From Alitiscatomonas aceti (GTDB taxonomy: Bacteria > Bacillota > Clostridia > Lachnospirales > Lachnospiraceae): a stretch of 64,000 nt of DNA. Below the pieces are notes generated by a model. That model did not search any database and was not told where the DNA came from. It saw nothing but the letters and a program-made list of their open reading frames with translations. Location: the NCBI RefSeq assembly GCF_025567195.1, contig NZ_JAOQJF010000003.1, forward strand, positions 106,156 through 170,155. Reading direction: 5' to 3'. Both the position numbers and the translations under genes were made by a program. Positions 1 through 7,702 of this stretch are shown here, one piece after another. Positions within the stretch are counted from its first letter, which is position 1. Every line of letters starts with the position of its first letter.

Positions 1-2
1 GG

Positions 3-149
3 CCGGGAGACGGTTTCTCGAGCGGCGTCCCGGACCGGAGACAACTCCAGGACATCCTAGCGGCTGGCGATTCTGTGAATGCCATCTGCCGGACTGGGAC
101 TGGCCTGGAGACCGGGAACAGAGCTGACCTGCCCAGGATATGCAGATAA
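3..149 (+). CDS. 3' end of an unidentified gene entering from the left edge
   Basis: An open frame runs in from the window edge and stops at TAA 147-149, only a few bases before a strong terminator. The 48 visible residues are not recognisable. The other two forward frames stop at about 60 and 126. The position right before the terminator is the main support. Composition alone does not prove that it is coding. Confidence 0.35.
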   Translation, partial: PGDGFSSGVPDRRQLQDILAAGDSVNAICRTGTGLETGNRADLPRICR

Positions 150-152
150 GAT

Positions 153-200
153 AAAAGGAAGGCTGAGAGGGGTGCATTTCCCTTTTGGCCTTCCTTTTTT
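153..200 (+). terminator. Rho-independent terminator
   Basis: The arm AAAAGGAAGGC (153-163) pairs with GCCTTCC (188-194), followed by a T run. It ends the transcript of the gene that enters from the left. Confidence 0.75.
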
Positions 201-459
201 ACGGCAGCACTGGCGATCTCCGGGATTTGTAAAATAATTTGTAAACGGACCATAATGTGCGGAAATATACAATTCCGTCAAAAACGATAAGGTCAGATTA
301 TGTCACACCTGCTGGCTCTGGCTTCCAGGCGATGGATAGGGATATAAAATGTATATGGAAAAACAAAAAAAAGTAAATAAAACTTAAAAAACAGGAGGAA
401 GTTCTATGCTACAATGAAAAAAACTGGAAACGGACTGAGGAGCGAAGGAGGACGGCGGA
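201..459. other. Non-coding leader upstream of the first lipoprotein gene
   Basis: This AT-rich intergenic stretch holds no convincing gene. It contains an A-rich run (360-390) and an isolated AGGAGG at 393-398 in front of a three-codon frame (ATG at 406). The true ribosome-binding site of the next gene is AAGGAGG at 445-451. Confidence 0.5.
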
Positions 460-1722
460 ATGAGACGAGAGAATACGGGTGCGGCCGGATGGAAAAGGGC
501 CGGAGTGTTTGCGGGAATGGCGGTGCTGGCGGCGGTGCTTTCCGGCTGCGGAAAGGGTGCAGAAGCGGATTTTTCCCTTGCGGAGCCTGCCTGGACAGAG
601 GAACAGACCTCCCCTGCGGAGCCTGCCCGGACAGAAGCACAGACCTCCCCGGCAGAGGATGCCCGGACCGGAGGAATCCTGGAGGCGGCCGCCGGAAACT
701 GGCGGCTGGCCGGGACAAAGACAGAGGATCATCTGAAGGAGTTTGGAGATCTCCAGGAAATGTTTGGGACCGGGATTCATGAGGGAAGCCAGATGACCAT
801 TGGCGCGGACGGAAGCTTTTCCTTTTATCTGGGGATTGTCTTAGGCGGAGAGGGTACGGTCCGGGAGGAAGACGGGATCCTCGTGGCAGATATAACGCCC
901 TATGAGCCAGAGGGGAGAGGAGGAAGTCCTGCGTCCTTTGCAGTGATCCCTGTGACGGAGGATGGGAGCTGGTATCTGACCACAGAAACCATGGGAGAGA
1001 CCATGTACTGGGAACGGCTGCCGGGGACTGACGGAGCGGAGTCTGGGCAGGATGGACAGGAGGCGGAGATGGCTGTTATAGAGTCCGGTGCCAGTCTGCC
1101 GGCGTCCTATGGAAAAATCCTCTGGGACGCATACAGTCAAGGGCTCCTTCCCGATGGGAGGCCGCTGGATTACAGAGACGAGGAGGAAACGCAGAAAAAT
1201 AGCTTTGCGATCTGTGATGTGGACGGAGACGGGAAAGAGGAACTGTTGTTAAAATGGACGGCCGCATGCGTGGCTGGGATGGGGGAATTTGTATACGGCT
1301 GCGACGGCGAAGAATGTTATCTGGAGATGAACGAATTCCCGGAAGTCCGATATTATAAAAATGGCAGCGCATCGGCGGACTGGTCCCATAACCAGGGGCT
1401 GGCGGGCCGGGTCTGGCCCCAGAACTATTACCGTTATGATCCGGAAAGGGATGTATATGAGTCCTATGGCAGTATGGATGCATGGGATAAGGGTGTGATG
1501 GATGAGAAGTTCCCGGACGAGATCGATGAGGATGGCGACGGTCTGATCTTTTATCTGATGCCGGCAGGCTGGGATGGAGACTATAATAAGAGGGCAGTAA
1601 AGGACGGGGCGTTTTATGCGAAATGGAGAAAGGAATGTCTGGGGGATGAGGAGGAGATCCAGCCTCTTTATAGGGCACTGACACGGGAAAATATAGAGGC
1701 TCTGGGGTTCGCGGAGCCATAA
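460..1722 (+). CDS. Secreted lipoprotein with a calcium-loop-like repeat region
   Basis: This is a 420-residue predicted lipoprotein. The N-terminus has an Arg-rich head, a hydrophobic segment and a lipobox (VLSGC, Cys at about residue 30), so it should be lipid-anchored on the outer face of the membrane. Residues about 38-70 contain a roughly 12-residue Ser/Pro/Glu tandem repeat (AEPA-T-QTSP) that looks like a surface linker. The C-terminal half carries DVDGDGKEE and DEDGDG, aspartate-rich loops typical of calcium-binding FG-GAP/VCBS-type proteins of gut clostridia. The start is supported by AAGGAGG eight bases upstream. The specific role is unknown. The gene is monocistronic and followed by a terminator. 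Confidence 0.8.
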   Translation: MRRENTGAAGWKRAGVFAGMAVLAAVLSGCGKGAEADFSLAEPAWTEEQTSPAEPARTEAQTSPAEDARTGGILEAAAGNWRLAGTKTEDHLKEFGDLQEMFGTGIHEGSQMTIGADGSFSFYLGIVLGGEGTVREEDGILVADITPYEPEGRGGSPASFAVIPVTEDGSWYLTTETMGETMYWERLPGTDGAESGQDGQEAEMAVIESGASLPASYGKILWDAYSQGLLPDGRPLDYRDEEETQKNSFAICDVDGDGKEELLLKWTAACVAGMGEFVYGCDGEECYLEMNEFPEVRYYKNGSASADWSHNQGLAGRVWPQNYYRYDPERDVYESYGSMDAWDKGVMDEKFPDEIDEDGDGLIFYLMPAGWDGDYNKRAVKDGAFYAKWRKECLGDEEEIQPLYRALTRENIEALGFAEP

Positions 1723-1730
1723 AAGGAGAA

Positions 1731-1768
1731 AGGACCGGGTCCGGCGTTTTGCCGGGCTCCGGTCCCTT
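1731..1768. terminator. Convergent terminator between the lipoprotein and BrkB genes
   Basis: GGACCGG and CCGGC pair with GCCGG and CCGGTCC around a TTTT loop and are followed by CTTTTACTT. The AAAAGGAG on the other side gives some bidirectional character. Confidence 0.7.
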
Positions 1769-2623
1769 TTACTTATGCGGGCAGTGAGCCAGGTTCCAGT
1801 TCCGGGATGGGGCGTGAAGCTCCCACCACCAGTTGATCTCCGCGCCCATGAACAGGATACAGATACAGAAATACAGCCACAGCATCATCAGGATCACTGC
1901 CGCCAGGCTTCCGTAGGTCACAGTGAAATTTTTAAAATACCGGAAGTAAATGGAGAATGCGGTGGAAAACAGGGCCCAGCCCACGGCTGCGAAGGCAGCT
2001 CCCGGCGTCTGGCTTTTAACGGAAAGCCTGCGGAAAGGAAGGACCGCATAAATAGCCAGGAAAAATATAAATAAAATAGCCAGGGTGACCAGGCCTCTCA
2101 CAGGAAAGGCCAGAAAATCAAAGGTGGACATCAAAGGGATCCAGGCCCAGACCTGTTTCTGGATCTGCTCCCCGAACACCAGGAGCACCATGCACAAAAG
2201 ACACATGAGGGAAAAAAGGACTGTATATCCGGCGCAGATGATCCGGCGGACGATATAGTTTCTCTGGATCTCTGTGCCCCAGACCCGGTTTAAGCCCCGC
2301 TCGATGCTTAACATTCCCCGGGAGGAGGACCAGAGGGCTGCAATGGCCGTGGCTGACAAAAGGGCCATGGGAGAGTCGGAATGGAGACTGTCCAGCACAT
2401 AGACCACCAGGCCGTCCAGGGTATCCGGCACCATCTGGACCACCAGGGACAGAAGATCGGACTCGTTCACCAGAGGCGTGGCCTGGATCAGGGATAAAAG
2501 GAGCATGAGGAAAGGGATGGAGGCCAGGATGATAAAAAAGGAGGCCTGGGCCGCATAGACGGACATTTCGTCTTTGGAATATTTTTCAAAGAGCCGTTTG
2601 CATTCCAGTAAAAAACGGATCAT
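1769..2623 (-). CDS. YihY/BrkB family inner membrane protein
   Basis: This 284-residue polytopic membrane protein belongs to the YihY/virulence-factor-BrkB family, once mislabelled ribonuclease BN. Family hallmarks are the early KDEMSVYAAQASFFI segment, about six hydrophobic helices, and the conserved LWSSSRGMLSIERGLNRVWG motif near the middle. The ATG at 2623 is chosen because AAAGGAG lies nine bases upstream; the frame stays open further 5' but that extension (about 36 residues, Pro-rich) is unlike the family. Function is not established for this family: transport or envelope roles have been proposed. The gene is transcribed alone and converges on the lipoprotein gene. Confidence 0.85.
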   Translation of the reverse strand: MIRFLLECKRLFEKYSKDEMSVYAAQASFFIILASIPFLMLLLSLIQATPLVNESDLLSLVVQMVPDTLDGLVVYVLDSLHSDSPMALLSATAIAALWSSSRGMLSIERGLNRVWGTEIQRNYIVRRIICAGYTVLFSLMCLLCMVLLVFGEQIQKQVWAWIPLMSTFDFLAFPVRGLVTLAILFIFFLAIYAVLPFRRLSVKSQTPGAAFAAVGWALFSTAFSIYFRYFKNFTVTYGSLAAVILMMLWLYFCICILFMGAEINWWWELHAPSRNWNLAHCPHK

Positions 2624-2889
2624 AGGACAAGTCTCCTTTCCATAATATGGGTACGGGGGTACCGGTCCGGGAGCCGGGTCCTTTCTGCTGACCGGCATCA
2701 GAGTCCTGGTATCATAAAAAGATATTAGCATGACGGGAGAAAAATGACAAGGAGAACCATGGCAGTTTATGTCGAACGAAACATGGATCTTTTTGTTCTA
2801 AGAAAAGAAACGGCTGAATACATATTATAGTGTGCCGGAGAGAACGGCCGGTCAGAAGGACTGATCATATCGAATAAAGGAGAAATACT

Positions 2890-3516
2890 ATGTCAGAAAA
2901 AGTTATGGAAAACAACAGGGTCACGGTCATCGGAACCATCGTATCAGACTTTACATTCAGCCATGCAGTGTTCGGGGAGGGATTTTATCTTGTGGATCTT
3001 TCTGTCAGCCGGCTCAGCGAGCAGGCGGATGTGATCCCTCTTATGGTTTCGGAGCGGCTTATGGATGTGACAAGGGATTACCGGGGCTGCACCATCGAGG
3101 CTGACGGCCAGTTCCGTTCCTATAACCGCCATGAAGGCGTGAAAAACCGCCTGGTGCTTTCTGTGTTCGTGCGGGAGGTACAGTTTTTAGAGGAATTTAC
3201 CGATTATACCAAGACCAACCAGATCTTTCTGGACGGATACATATGTAAGGAGCCCATATACAGGAAAACGCCTCTGGGACGGGAGATCGCGGACCTTCTG
3301 GTGGCCGTGAACCGTCCTTATGGGAAGTCTGACTACATTCCCTGCATCGCCTGGGGAAGGAACGCCCGGTTTGCCTCGGGATTTTCCGTGGGGACCAGGA
3401 TCCAGATCTGGGGCCGGGTCCAGAGCCGGGAATACACGAAAAAGCTCAGTGAGACCGAGTGTGAGAAGAGGACGGCGTATGAGGTATCGGTCAGCAAGCT
3501 GGAATGCTGCCAGTGA
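2890..3516 (+). CDS. SSB-like protein with two OB-fold modules
   Basis: This 208-residue protein resembles single-stranded-DNA-binding proteins. The first module (about residues 7-95) begins NNRVTVIGTIV and the second (about 105-205) contains TNQIFLDGYICKEPIYRKTP, a typical SSB strand 1-2 pattern. Normal SSB has a single OB fold and an acidic DDDIPF-like tail; here there are two and no such tail (the end is SKLECCQ). It is therefore unlikely to be the housekeeping SSB and may be an accessory DNA- or partner-binding factor. AAAGGAG lies upstream of the ATG. No neighbour suggests a pathway. Confidence 0.65.
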   Translation: MSEKVMENNRVTVIGTIVSDFTFSHAVFGEGFYLVDLSVSRLSEQADVIPLMVSERLMDVTRDYRGCTIEADGQFRSYNRHEGVKNRLVLSVFVREVQFLEEFTDYTKTNQIFLDGYICKEPIYRKTPLGREIADLLVAVNRPYGKSDYIPCIAWGRNARFASGFSVGTRIQIWGRVQSREYTKKLSETECEKRTAYEVSVSKLECCQ

Positions 3517-3619
3517 TCCGGGAGACAGCAGGGTCCGGAAGAAGGGAGGTTTCCTGAAGAGGCGGCCCGCCGCAGACAGGGAAGCCCCAGGGCGGTCTTA
3601 GCTCCTGTTTAAGGAAAAC

Positions 3620-3648
3620 TTGCAAAATACGAAAAAATGTGTTAAGAT
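3620..3648 (+). promoter_or_regulatory. Promoter for the corrinoid adenosyltransferase-like gene
   Basis: TTGCAA (3620-3625), a 17-base spacer and TAAGAT (3643-3648). Confidence 0.55.
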
Positions 3649-3720
3649 ATGCGGGCTTAGATCCATCTTACTGAATATATCTGTGAAAACGGATCGTACA
3701 TAAAGGATGAGGTGCTGGAC

Positions 3721-4206
3721 ATGAGAAAAAATACGATACGCATAATCTATGGTCCCGGAAATGGAAAATCTGCCTCCGCAGTGGGGTATGGACTGCTGGG
3801 AGCCCTGGCCGGGAAAAAGGTGATCATCGTGCAGTTTTTAAAGGGCGTTCTGGAGGAAAGGAGCCTGGAGATCCTGGAGCGCATGGATCTGGAGATGAAG
3901 GTGTTTCGTTTCGAGCGTTCCCGATGCTATTTTGAGGATCTTCCAGAGGACCAGAAAAAGGAAGAGACCATGAATCTGAGGAACGGCTTTAATTTTGCAA
4001 AAAAGGTCATGGCTACGGGAGAGTGTGACCTGCTGATCCTGGACGAGGTCCTGGGCCTGGTGGACCAGGAGGTGATCTCCAGGGAGGAATTTATCCGTTT
4101 CCTCCAGTCTGCGGACGACGAGACGGATCTGATCATGACCGGACGGGTCTGCCCCGATGAGATCCGGCAGTATGCGGATCAGATCTCCTATGTGGAAAAT
4201 CTGTAA
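3721..4206 (+). CDS. CobA/CobO/BtuR-type P-loop protein (corrinoid adenosyltransferase family)
   Basis: This 161-residue protein matches the CobA/CobO/BtuR fold. It has a P-loop near residue 10 (YGPGNGKSAS), the family strand GKKVIIVQFLKG, a Walker-B-like LLILDEVLGLVD around residue 105 and the terminal segment ETDLIMTGR plus a YADQISYVENL-like ending. Classical members have GKGKTT in the P-loop; here it is GNGKSA, so the nucleotide loop is divergent. The family adenosylates cob(I)alamin or cob(I)yrinate diamide. No cobalamin genes are nearby, so substrate and activity are uncertain. ATG 3721 is preferred over GTG 3712 because AGGATGAGG is well spaced only for the ATG. Confidence 0.7.
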   Translation: MRKNTIRIIYGPGNGKSASAVGYGLLGALAGKKVIIVQFLKGVLEERSLEILERMDLEMKVFRFERSRCYFEDLPEDQKKEETMNLRNGFNFAKKVMATGECDLLILDEVLGLVDQEVISREEFIRFLQSADDETDLIMTGRVCPDEIRQYADQISYVENL

Positions 4207-4246
4207 TGGCCGGGGATCCCGGGCCTGTCAGGCGGAAATTTAAAAG

Positions 4247-4275
4247 TTGACAATTCCCTGGATTGATGATAGGAT
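4247..4275 (+). promoter_or_regulatory. Promoter of the dapA-dapB operon
   Basis: Perfect TTGACA (4247-4252), a 17-base spacer and TAGGAT (4270-4275). The leader to the dapA start is about 70 bases, too short for a lysine riboswitch. Confidence 0.7.
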
Positions 4276-4348
4276 TATGGAAAACGAGGGATGAAGTTTT
4301 GGAGCTGGCGTCTTGGCGGATGTCGGCTCTTTTTTGGAGGAGGAGCAT

Positions 4349-5233
4349 ATGGCTATTTTTGAAGGTGCAGGTGTTGCCATCGTAACACCATTTAAAGAAA
4401 ACGGCGAGATCAGCTTTGATAAACTGGATGAGCTCATTGAGGAGCAGATCGCAGGCCATACGGACTGTATCGTCTCCATGGGAACCACCGGAGAATCTGC
4501 CACCACCACAGAGGAGGAGCATCTGGAGGTGATCCGCTTTACCTGTGAGAGAGTGAAGGGAAGGATCCCCGTGATCGCGGGAACCGGCTCCAACTGCACA
4601 AAGACGGCGATCACCCTTTCTGAGGAAGCGGAAGGAGCGGGAGCCGACGGCGTGCTTCTGGTGTCCCCGTATTATAATAAGGCCACCCAGAATGGATTAA
4701 AGGCTCACTTTACAGCTGTGGCCAACGCCATCAAGATCCCCGCAGTCCTTTATAATATTCCCAGCCGTACCGGCGTAAACATCGCTCCGCAGACCATCGT
4801 GGATCTCTGTCGGGACGTGCCCAATATCGTAGGCGTGAAGGAGGCCAGCGGGAACTTTTCCGCCATTGCGGAGATCATGCAGTTATCAGATGGAGCCGTG
4901 GATCTGTATTCCGGCAACGACGACCAGATCGTTCCGCTCTTAGCTCTGGGAGGAAAAGGAGTGATCTCTGTCCTTTCCAATATTGCGCCCAGAACGGCCC
5001 ATGATATCTGTGAAAAGTTCTTCCAGGGAGACCTGGAGGGCAGCAGAAAGCTCCAGTTAAAGGCTCTGCCCCTCATTAAGGCCCTGTTCTGCGAGGTGAA
5101 TCCGATCCCCGTGCGTGCGGCCTTAAATCTCATGGGGAAACAGGTGGGAGTGCCCAGGCTTCCGCTGACAGAGATGGAACCGGCTCACCAGGAGCTTTTA
5201 AAGAAAGAAATGGAAAAATTCGGACTTTTATAA
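4349..5233 (+). CDS. dapA: 4-hydroxy-tetrahydrodipicolinate synthase
   Basis: DapA condenses pyruvate with aspartate semialdehyde, the first committed step of diaminopimelate and lysine synthesis in the cytoplasm. The 294-residue protein has the signature GTTGES (residues 45-50), the catalytic tyrosine in YNIPSRTG (Tyr135) and the Schiff-base lysine in VGVKEASGN (Lys164), and is full length. The ATG at 4349 is preferred because GGAGGAGG sits just upstream and the protein then begins MAIFEGAG as in the family; an upstream in-frame start at 4313 adds 12 atypical residues. dapB follows 23 bases later. Confidence 0.97.
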   Translation: MAIFEGAGVAIVTPFKENGEISFDKLDELIEEQIAGHTDCIVSMGTTGESATTTEEEHLEVIRFTCERVKGRIPVIAGTGSNCTKTAITLSEEAEGAGADGVLLVSPYYNKATQNGLKAHFTAVANAIKIPAVLYNIPSRTGVNIAPQTIVDLCRDVPNIVGVKEASGNFSAIAEIMQLSDGAVDLYSGNDDQIVPLLALGGKGVISVLSNIAPRTAHDICEKFFQGDLEGSRKLQLKALPLIKALFCEVNPIPVRAALNLMGKQVGVPRLPLTEMEPAHQELLKKEMEKFGLL

Positions 5234-5256
5234 ATTTCTGTTTTGGAGGCATAATT

Positions 5257-6009
5257 ATGGTAAATGCGATCTTAAACGGCTGCAACGGAGCCATGGGCCG
5301 GGTGATCACGGACATCGTTTCAAAGGACGACGGGATCCGGATCGTGGCCGGTGTGGACGTGAATCCCTTAAAGCTGGCAGATTATGAGGTATACGAAACC
5401 CTGGACCAGTGTCCGGCGGCCGATGTGGTCATCGATTTTTCTTCTGCGAAGGCCACGGACGGCGTTGTGGCTTACTGTGAAAAAACGAAGACGCCGGTGG
5501 TCTTATGTACCACAGGGCTTTCGGAGGAGCAGCTGGAGCGGGTGAAGGCCCTTGGAGAGACCACGGCGGTACTCCGGTCCGCCAATATGTCCCTGGGTGT
5601 GAACCTTTTATTTAAGATCTTAAAGCAGGCGGCTCCTGTGCTGGCAGAGGCGGGCTTTGATATCGAGATCCTGGAGAAGCACCACAACCAGAAGGTGGAC
5701 GCTCCCAGCGGAACGGCCCTGGCCCTGGCCGATGTGGTCAATGAGAGCCTGGGGAACGAATACCACTATAAATACGACAGGACTGCCGAGCGTGTGAAGC
5801 GCGATAAAAAAGAGATCGGCATCCAGGCCATCCGCGGCGGCTCCATTGTGGGCGAGCACGACGTGATTTTTGCGGGACAGGACGAGGTGGTCACCTTCCA
5901 GCATACGGCGTATTCCAAGGCCATCTTTGCCAAGGGCGCAGTTCAGGGAGCCAAATTCCTGGCAGGAAAAGCTCCGGGCATGTACGACATGGCCGATGTG
6001 ATCGGCTGA
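5257..6009 (+). CDS. dapB: 4-hydroxy-tetrahydrodipicolinate reductase
   Basis: DapB reduces the DapA product using NAD(P)H. The 250-residue protein has the nucleotide-binding motif GCNGAMGR (residues 8-15), the conserved EKHHNQKVDAPSGTA active-site block (His-His and Lys) around residue 134-148, and the C-terminal FQHTAYSK region involved in tetramer contacts. It is cotranscribed with dapA and ends at a strong terminator. Diaminopimelate is needed for both lysine and peptidoglycan. Confidence 0.97.
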   Translation: MVNAILNGCNGAMGRVITDIVSKDDGIRIVAGVDVNPLKLADYEVYETLDQCPAADVVIDFSSAKATDGVVAYCEKTKTPVVLCTTGLSEEQLERVKALGETTAVLRSANMSLGVNLLFKILKQAAPVLAEAGFDIEILEKHHNQKVDAPSGTALALADVVNESLGNEYHYKYDRTAERVKRDKKEIGIQAIRGGSIVGEHDVIFAGQDEVVTFQHTAYSKAIFAKGAVQGAKFLAGKAPGMYDMADVIG

Positions 6010-6016
6010 TACATAT

Positions 6017-6063
6017 TCTCCTTTCTTTCGTGCATACTAAGGCAGAAAGAAAGGAGATTTTTT
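6017..6063 (+). terminator. Terminator of dapAB whose 3' arm is the next gene's Shine-Dalgarno
   Basis: Perfect 13-bp stem: TCTCCTTTCTTTC (6017-6029) with GAAAGAAAGGAGA (6045-6057), a 15-base loop and TTTTTT. The AAGGAG within the 3' arm is the only ribosome-binding site for the ATG at 6067, so the same sequence would be masked in read-through RNA. Confidence 0.8.
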
Positions 6064-6066
6064 ATT

Positions 6067-6456
6067 ATGGAAAAGATCAGACGGATCACTTTTGGCATTA
6101 TGCTGGCTGCTGTTGTCTGTGCGGCCGCTGCCTGCGGAAGAAATGATACCAATGGAAGCACCGCAGGACAAAGCTCCGGACGGGAGGAGTCTTCCACGGC
6201 TCCCGGAAGCAGGGCCACAGAGGAGGTGCCCGGGACCTCGGCCACAGGCGTTGACCTTCCATCCGGCGAAAGCGGGACAGACGGAGAGAGCGGCGGCGTC
6301 ATCCGGGATATGGTGGATGATGTGAAGGATGGAATGGAGGAGATCACCACCGGGACCACCGGGGCAGGAGAAAACGGCACATCCCATGGGACCGGGGACG
6401 GAACGTCCGGCCAGACCACGGGAGGCGGGGCATCCGGCACCGCAGGCGGCCAGTAA
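6067..6456 (+). CDS. Small Ser/Thr/Gly-rich lipoprotein
   Basis: This 129-residue predicted lipoprotein starts MEKIRR, has a hydrophobic segment and a lipobox ending CAAAAC (Cys at about 23). The mature part is low-complexity: rich in Gly, Thr, Ser and Asp/Glu with repeats such as GTGDGTSG and a short acidic amphipathic stretch (MVDDVKDGMEEI) around residue 78. Similar small lipoproteins are widespread in Lachnospiraceae and have no known function. Translation may be reduced by the hairpin that contains its ribosome-binding site. Confidence 0.7.
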   Translation: MEKIRRITFGIMLAAVVCAAAACGRNDTNGSTAGQSSGREESSTAPGSRATEEVPGTSATGVDLPSGESGTDGESGGVIRDMVDDVKDGMEEITTGTTGAGENGTSHGTGDGTSGQTTGGGASGTAGGQ

Positions 6457-6553
6457 ACAGGGGACAGGGAGTAACACGAAAAATGTGGGACTCCCTCTTT
6501 TTATTCCCAGGGAAATATGGTATTCTGGTTACATAGGAAAAGGAGGTGGAGCC

Positions 6554-6844
6554 ATCCGCTATGTATACAGGCCGTACCATCCGTGGCGGCATGGATACAG
6601 AAGAGAAAAAAGAAGGAAAGCGTTCTGGTTTTTCATAAGGCTCCTGCTGGTCCTGGAGCTTCTGGCAGCGGCTTCTTTCTATATAAAGGGGCATACAGTG
6701 GTGGAGGTTTCAAGGGAAACGGCAGACGGTCCGCCGGAGCTGGAGGGGGACCGGTCAGGCGAGGTGTTCGGCATTGGGATCGAGTCCGGAGGCCCCCTGT
6801 TCTGGTTTCACAGAAAAACAGAGACGGAAACAGCCGGGCCGTAA
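6554..6844 (+). CDS. Possible small single-span membrane protein with unclear start
   Basis: The frame encodes a coherent product: a basic head (RPYHPWRHGYRREKRRK), one hydrophobic helix (FWFFIRLLLVLELLAAASF) and an extracytoplasmic tail of about 50 residues. It has the layout of a type II membrane protein. A perfect AGGAGG (6541-6546) is followed seven bases later by ATC (6554), which is in frame; there is no in-frame ATG or GTG at normal spacing. The nearby ATG at 6561 opens a different 25-codon frame. Either a rare ATC start is used, the start lies upstream at GTG near 6484, or the gene is decaying. Function unknown. Confidence 0.35.
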   Translation: MRYVYRPYHPWRHGYRREKRRKAFWFFIRLLLVLELLAAASFYIKGHTVVEVSRETADGPPELEGDRSGEVFGIGIESGGPLFWFHRKTETETAGP

Positions 6845-6852
6845 AGTTATTC

Positions 6853-6881
6853 TTGATTTTCCCAGAATGATGTATTATAAT
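6853..6881 (+). promoter_or_regulatory. Promoter of purC
   Basis: TTGATT (6853-6858), 17 bases, TATAAT (6876-6881). The roughly 80-base leader contains a short CTGTT/AACAG stem but nothing I recognise as a purine riboswitch. Confidence 0.65.
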
Positions 6882-6965
6882 TCCTTCTGAACTGTTGCTG
6901 TTTTATTTGAACAGCTTATAAATGAACCAGTTACCAACTATCAAAAGAAAAGGATGGGCAAAGGA

Positions 6966-7682
6966 ATGAAAAAAGTTGATTTACTGTACGAAGGAAAAGC
7001 AAAAAAGGTTTATACAACAGAAGATCCTGACATCTTGATCGTAGATTATAAGGATGACGCCACTGCCATGGACGGTCTGAAAAGGGGCACCATCGTCGGC
7101 AAGGGAGCCATCAACAACCGCATGACCAACCACATCTTCAAGCTTCTGGAGAAGGAGGGGATCCCCACCCATTACGTGGAGGAGCTTTCCGACCGGGAAA
7201 CAGCAGTAAAGAAGGTGGAGATCGTTCCTTTGGAGGTCATCATCCGGAATATCACTGCCGGCAGCTTTGCAAAAAAGATGGGTGTGGAAGAGGGCATCGT
7301 GTTCAAGCGCCCCACTCTGGAGTTCAGCTATAAGAACGACGACCTTCACGATCCGTTCATCAATAAATATTATGCCCTGTCCCTGGAGCTGGCCACTGAG
7401 GAAGAGATCGACACCATCACAGAATACGCCTTCAAGGTAAACGAAGTGATGAAGAAATATTTTGACAGCCTGGGCATCGACCTGGTGGACTTTAAGATCG
7501 AGTTCGGCCGCCACAAGGGCCAGATCATCCTGGCTGACGAGGTTTCCCCGGATACCTGCCGTCTCTGGGATAAGGAGACCCATGAGAAGCTAGACAAGGA
7601 CCGCTTCAGAAGAGACATGGGCAACGTGGAGGACGCATACAACGAGGTATTCAGACGCCTTGGGATCGAGGACAGAAAATAG
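6966..7682 (+). CDS. purC: Phosphoribosylaminoimidazole-succinocarboxamide synthase
   Basis: PurC joins aspartate to CAIR with ATP in de novo purine synthesis. The protein shows the family start KKVDLLYEGKAKKVY, the ATP-site segment DYKDDATAMDG, the block VPLEVIIRNITAGSFAKK and the C-terminal DEVSPDTCRLWD signature. Length (238 residues) is typical. An ATG at 6954 is four codons upstream; I prefer 6966 because AAAAGGA is then about 11 bases away and the product begins like relatives. purB follows 20 bases downstream, forming a short operon. Confidence 0.96.
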   Translation: MKKVDLLYEGKAKKVYTTEDPDILIVDYKDDATAMDGLKRGTIVGKGAINNRMTNHIFKLLEKEGIPTHYVEELSDRETAVKKVEIVPLEVIIRNITAGSFAKKMGVEEGIVFKRPTLEFSYKNDDLHDPFINKYYALSLELATEEEIDTITEYAFKVNEVMKKYFDSLGIDLVDFKIEFGRHKGQIILADEVSPDTCRLWDKETHEKLDKDRFRRDMGNVEDAYNEVFRRLGIEDRK

Positions 7683-7702
7683 TATAGGAAAAGAGGAATA
7701 TC

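Noticed and set aside
406..417. Three-codon minigene (ATG CTA CAA TGA) after AGGAGG
   Set aside because: It is too short to support as a gene, and the downstream lipoprotein has its own ribosome site. The AGGAGG may be chance in a purine-rich tract.
414..782. Overlapping plus-strand frame of 122 residues
   Set aside because: It is an Arg/Gly-rich shadow of the lipoprotein gene at 460-1722, with no domain or membrane logic.
4207..4348. Lysine riboswitch before dapA
   Set aside because: The leader after the promoter is only about 70 bases and shows no L-box pattern.
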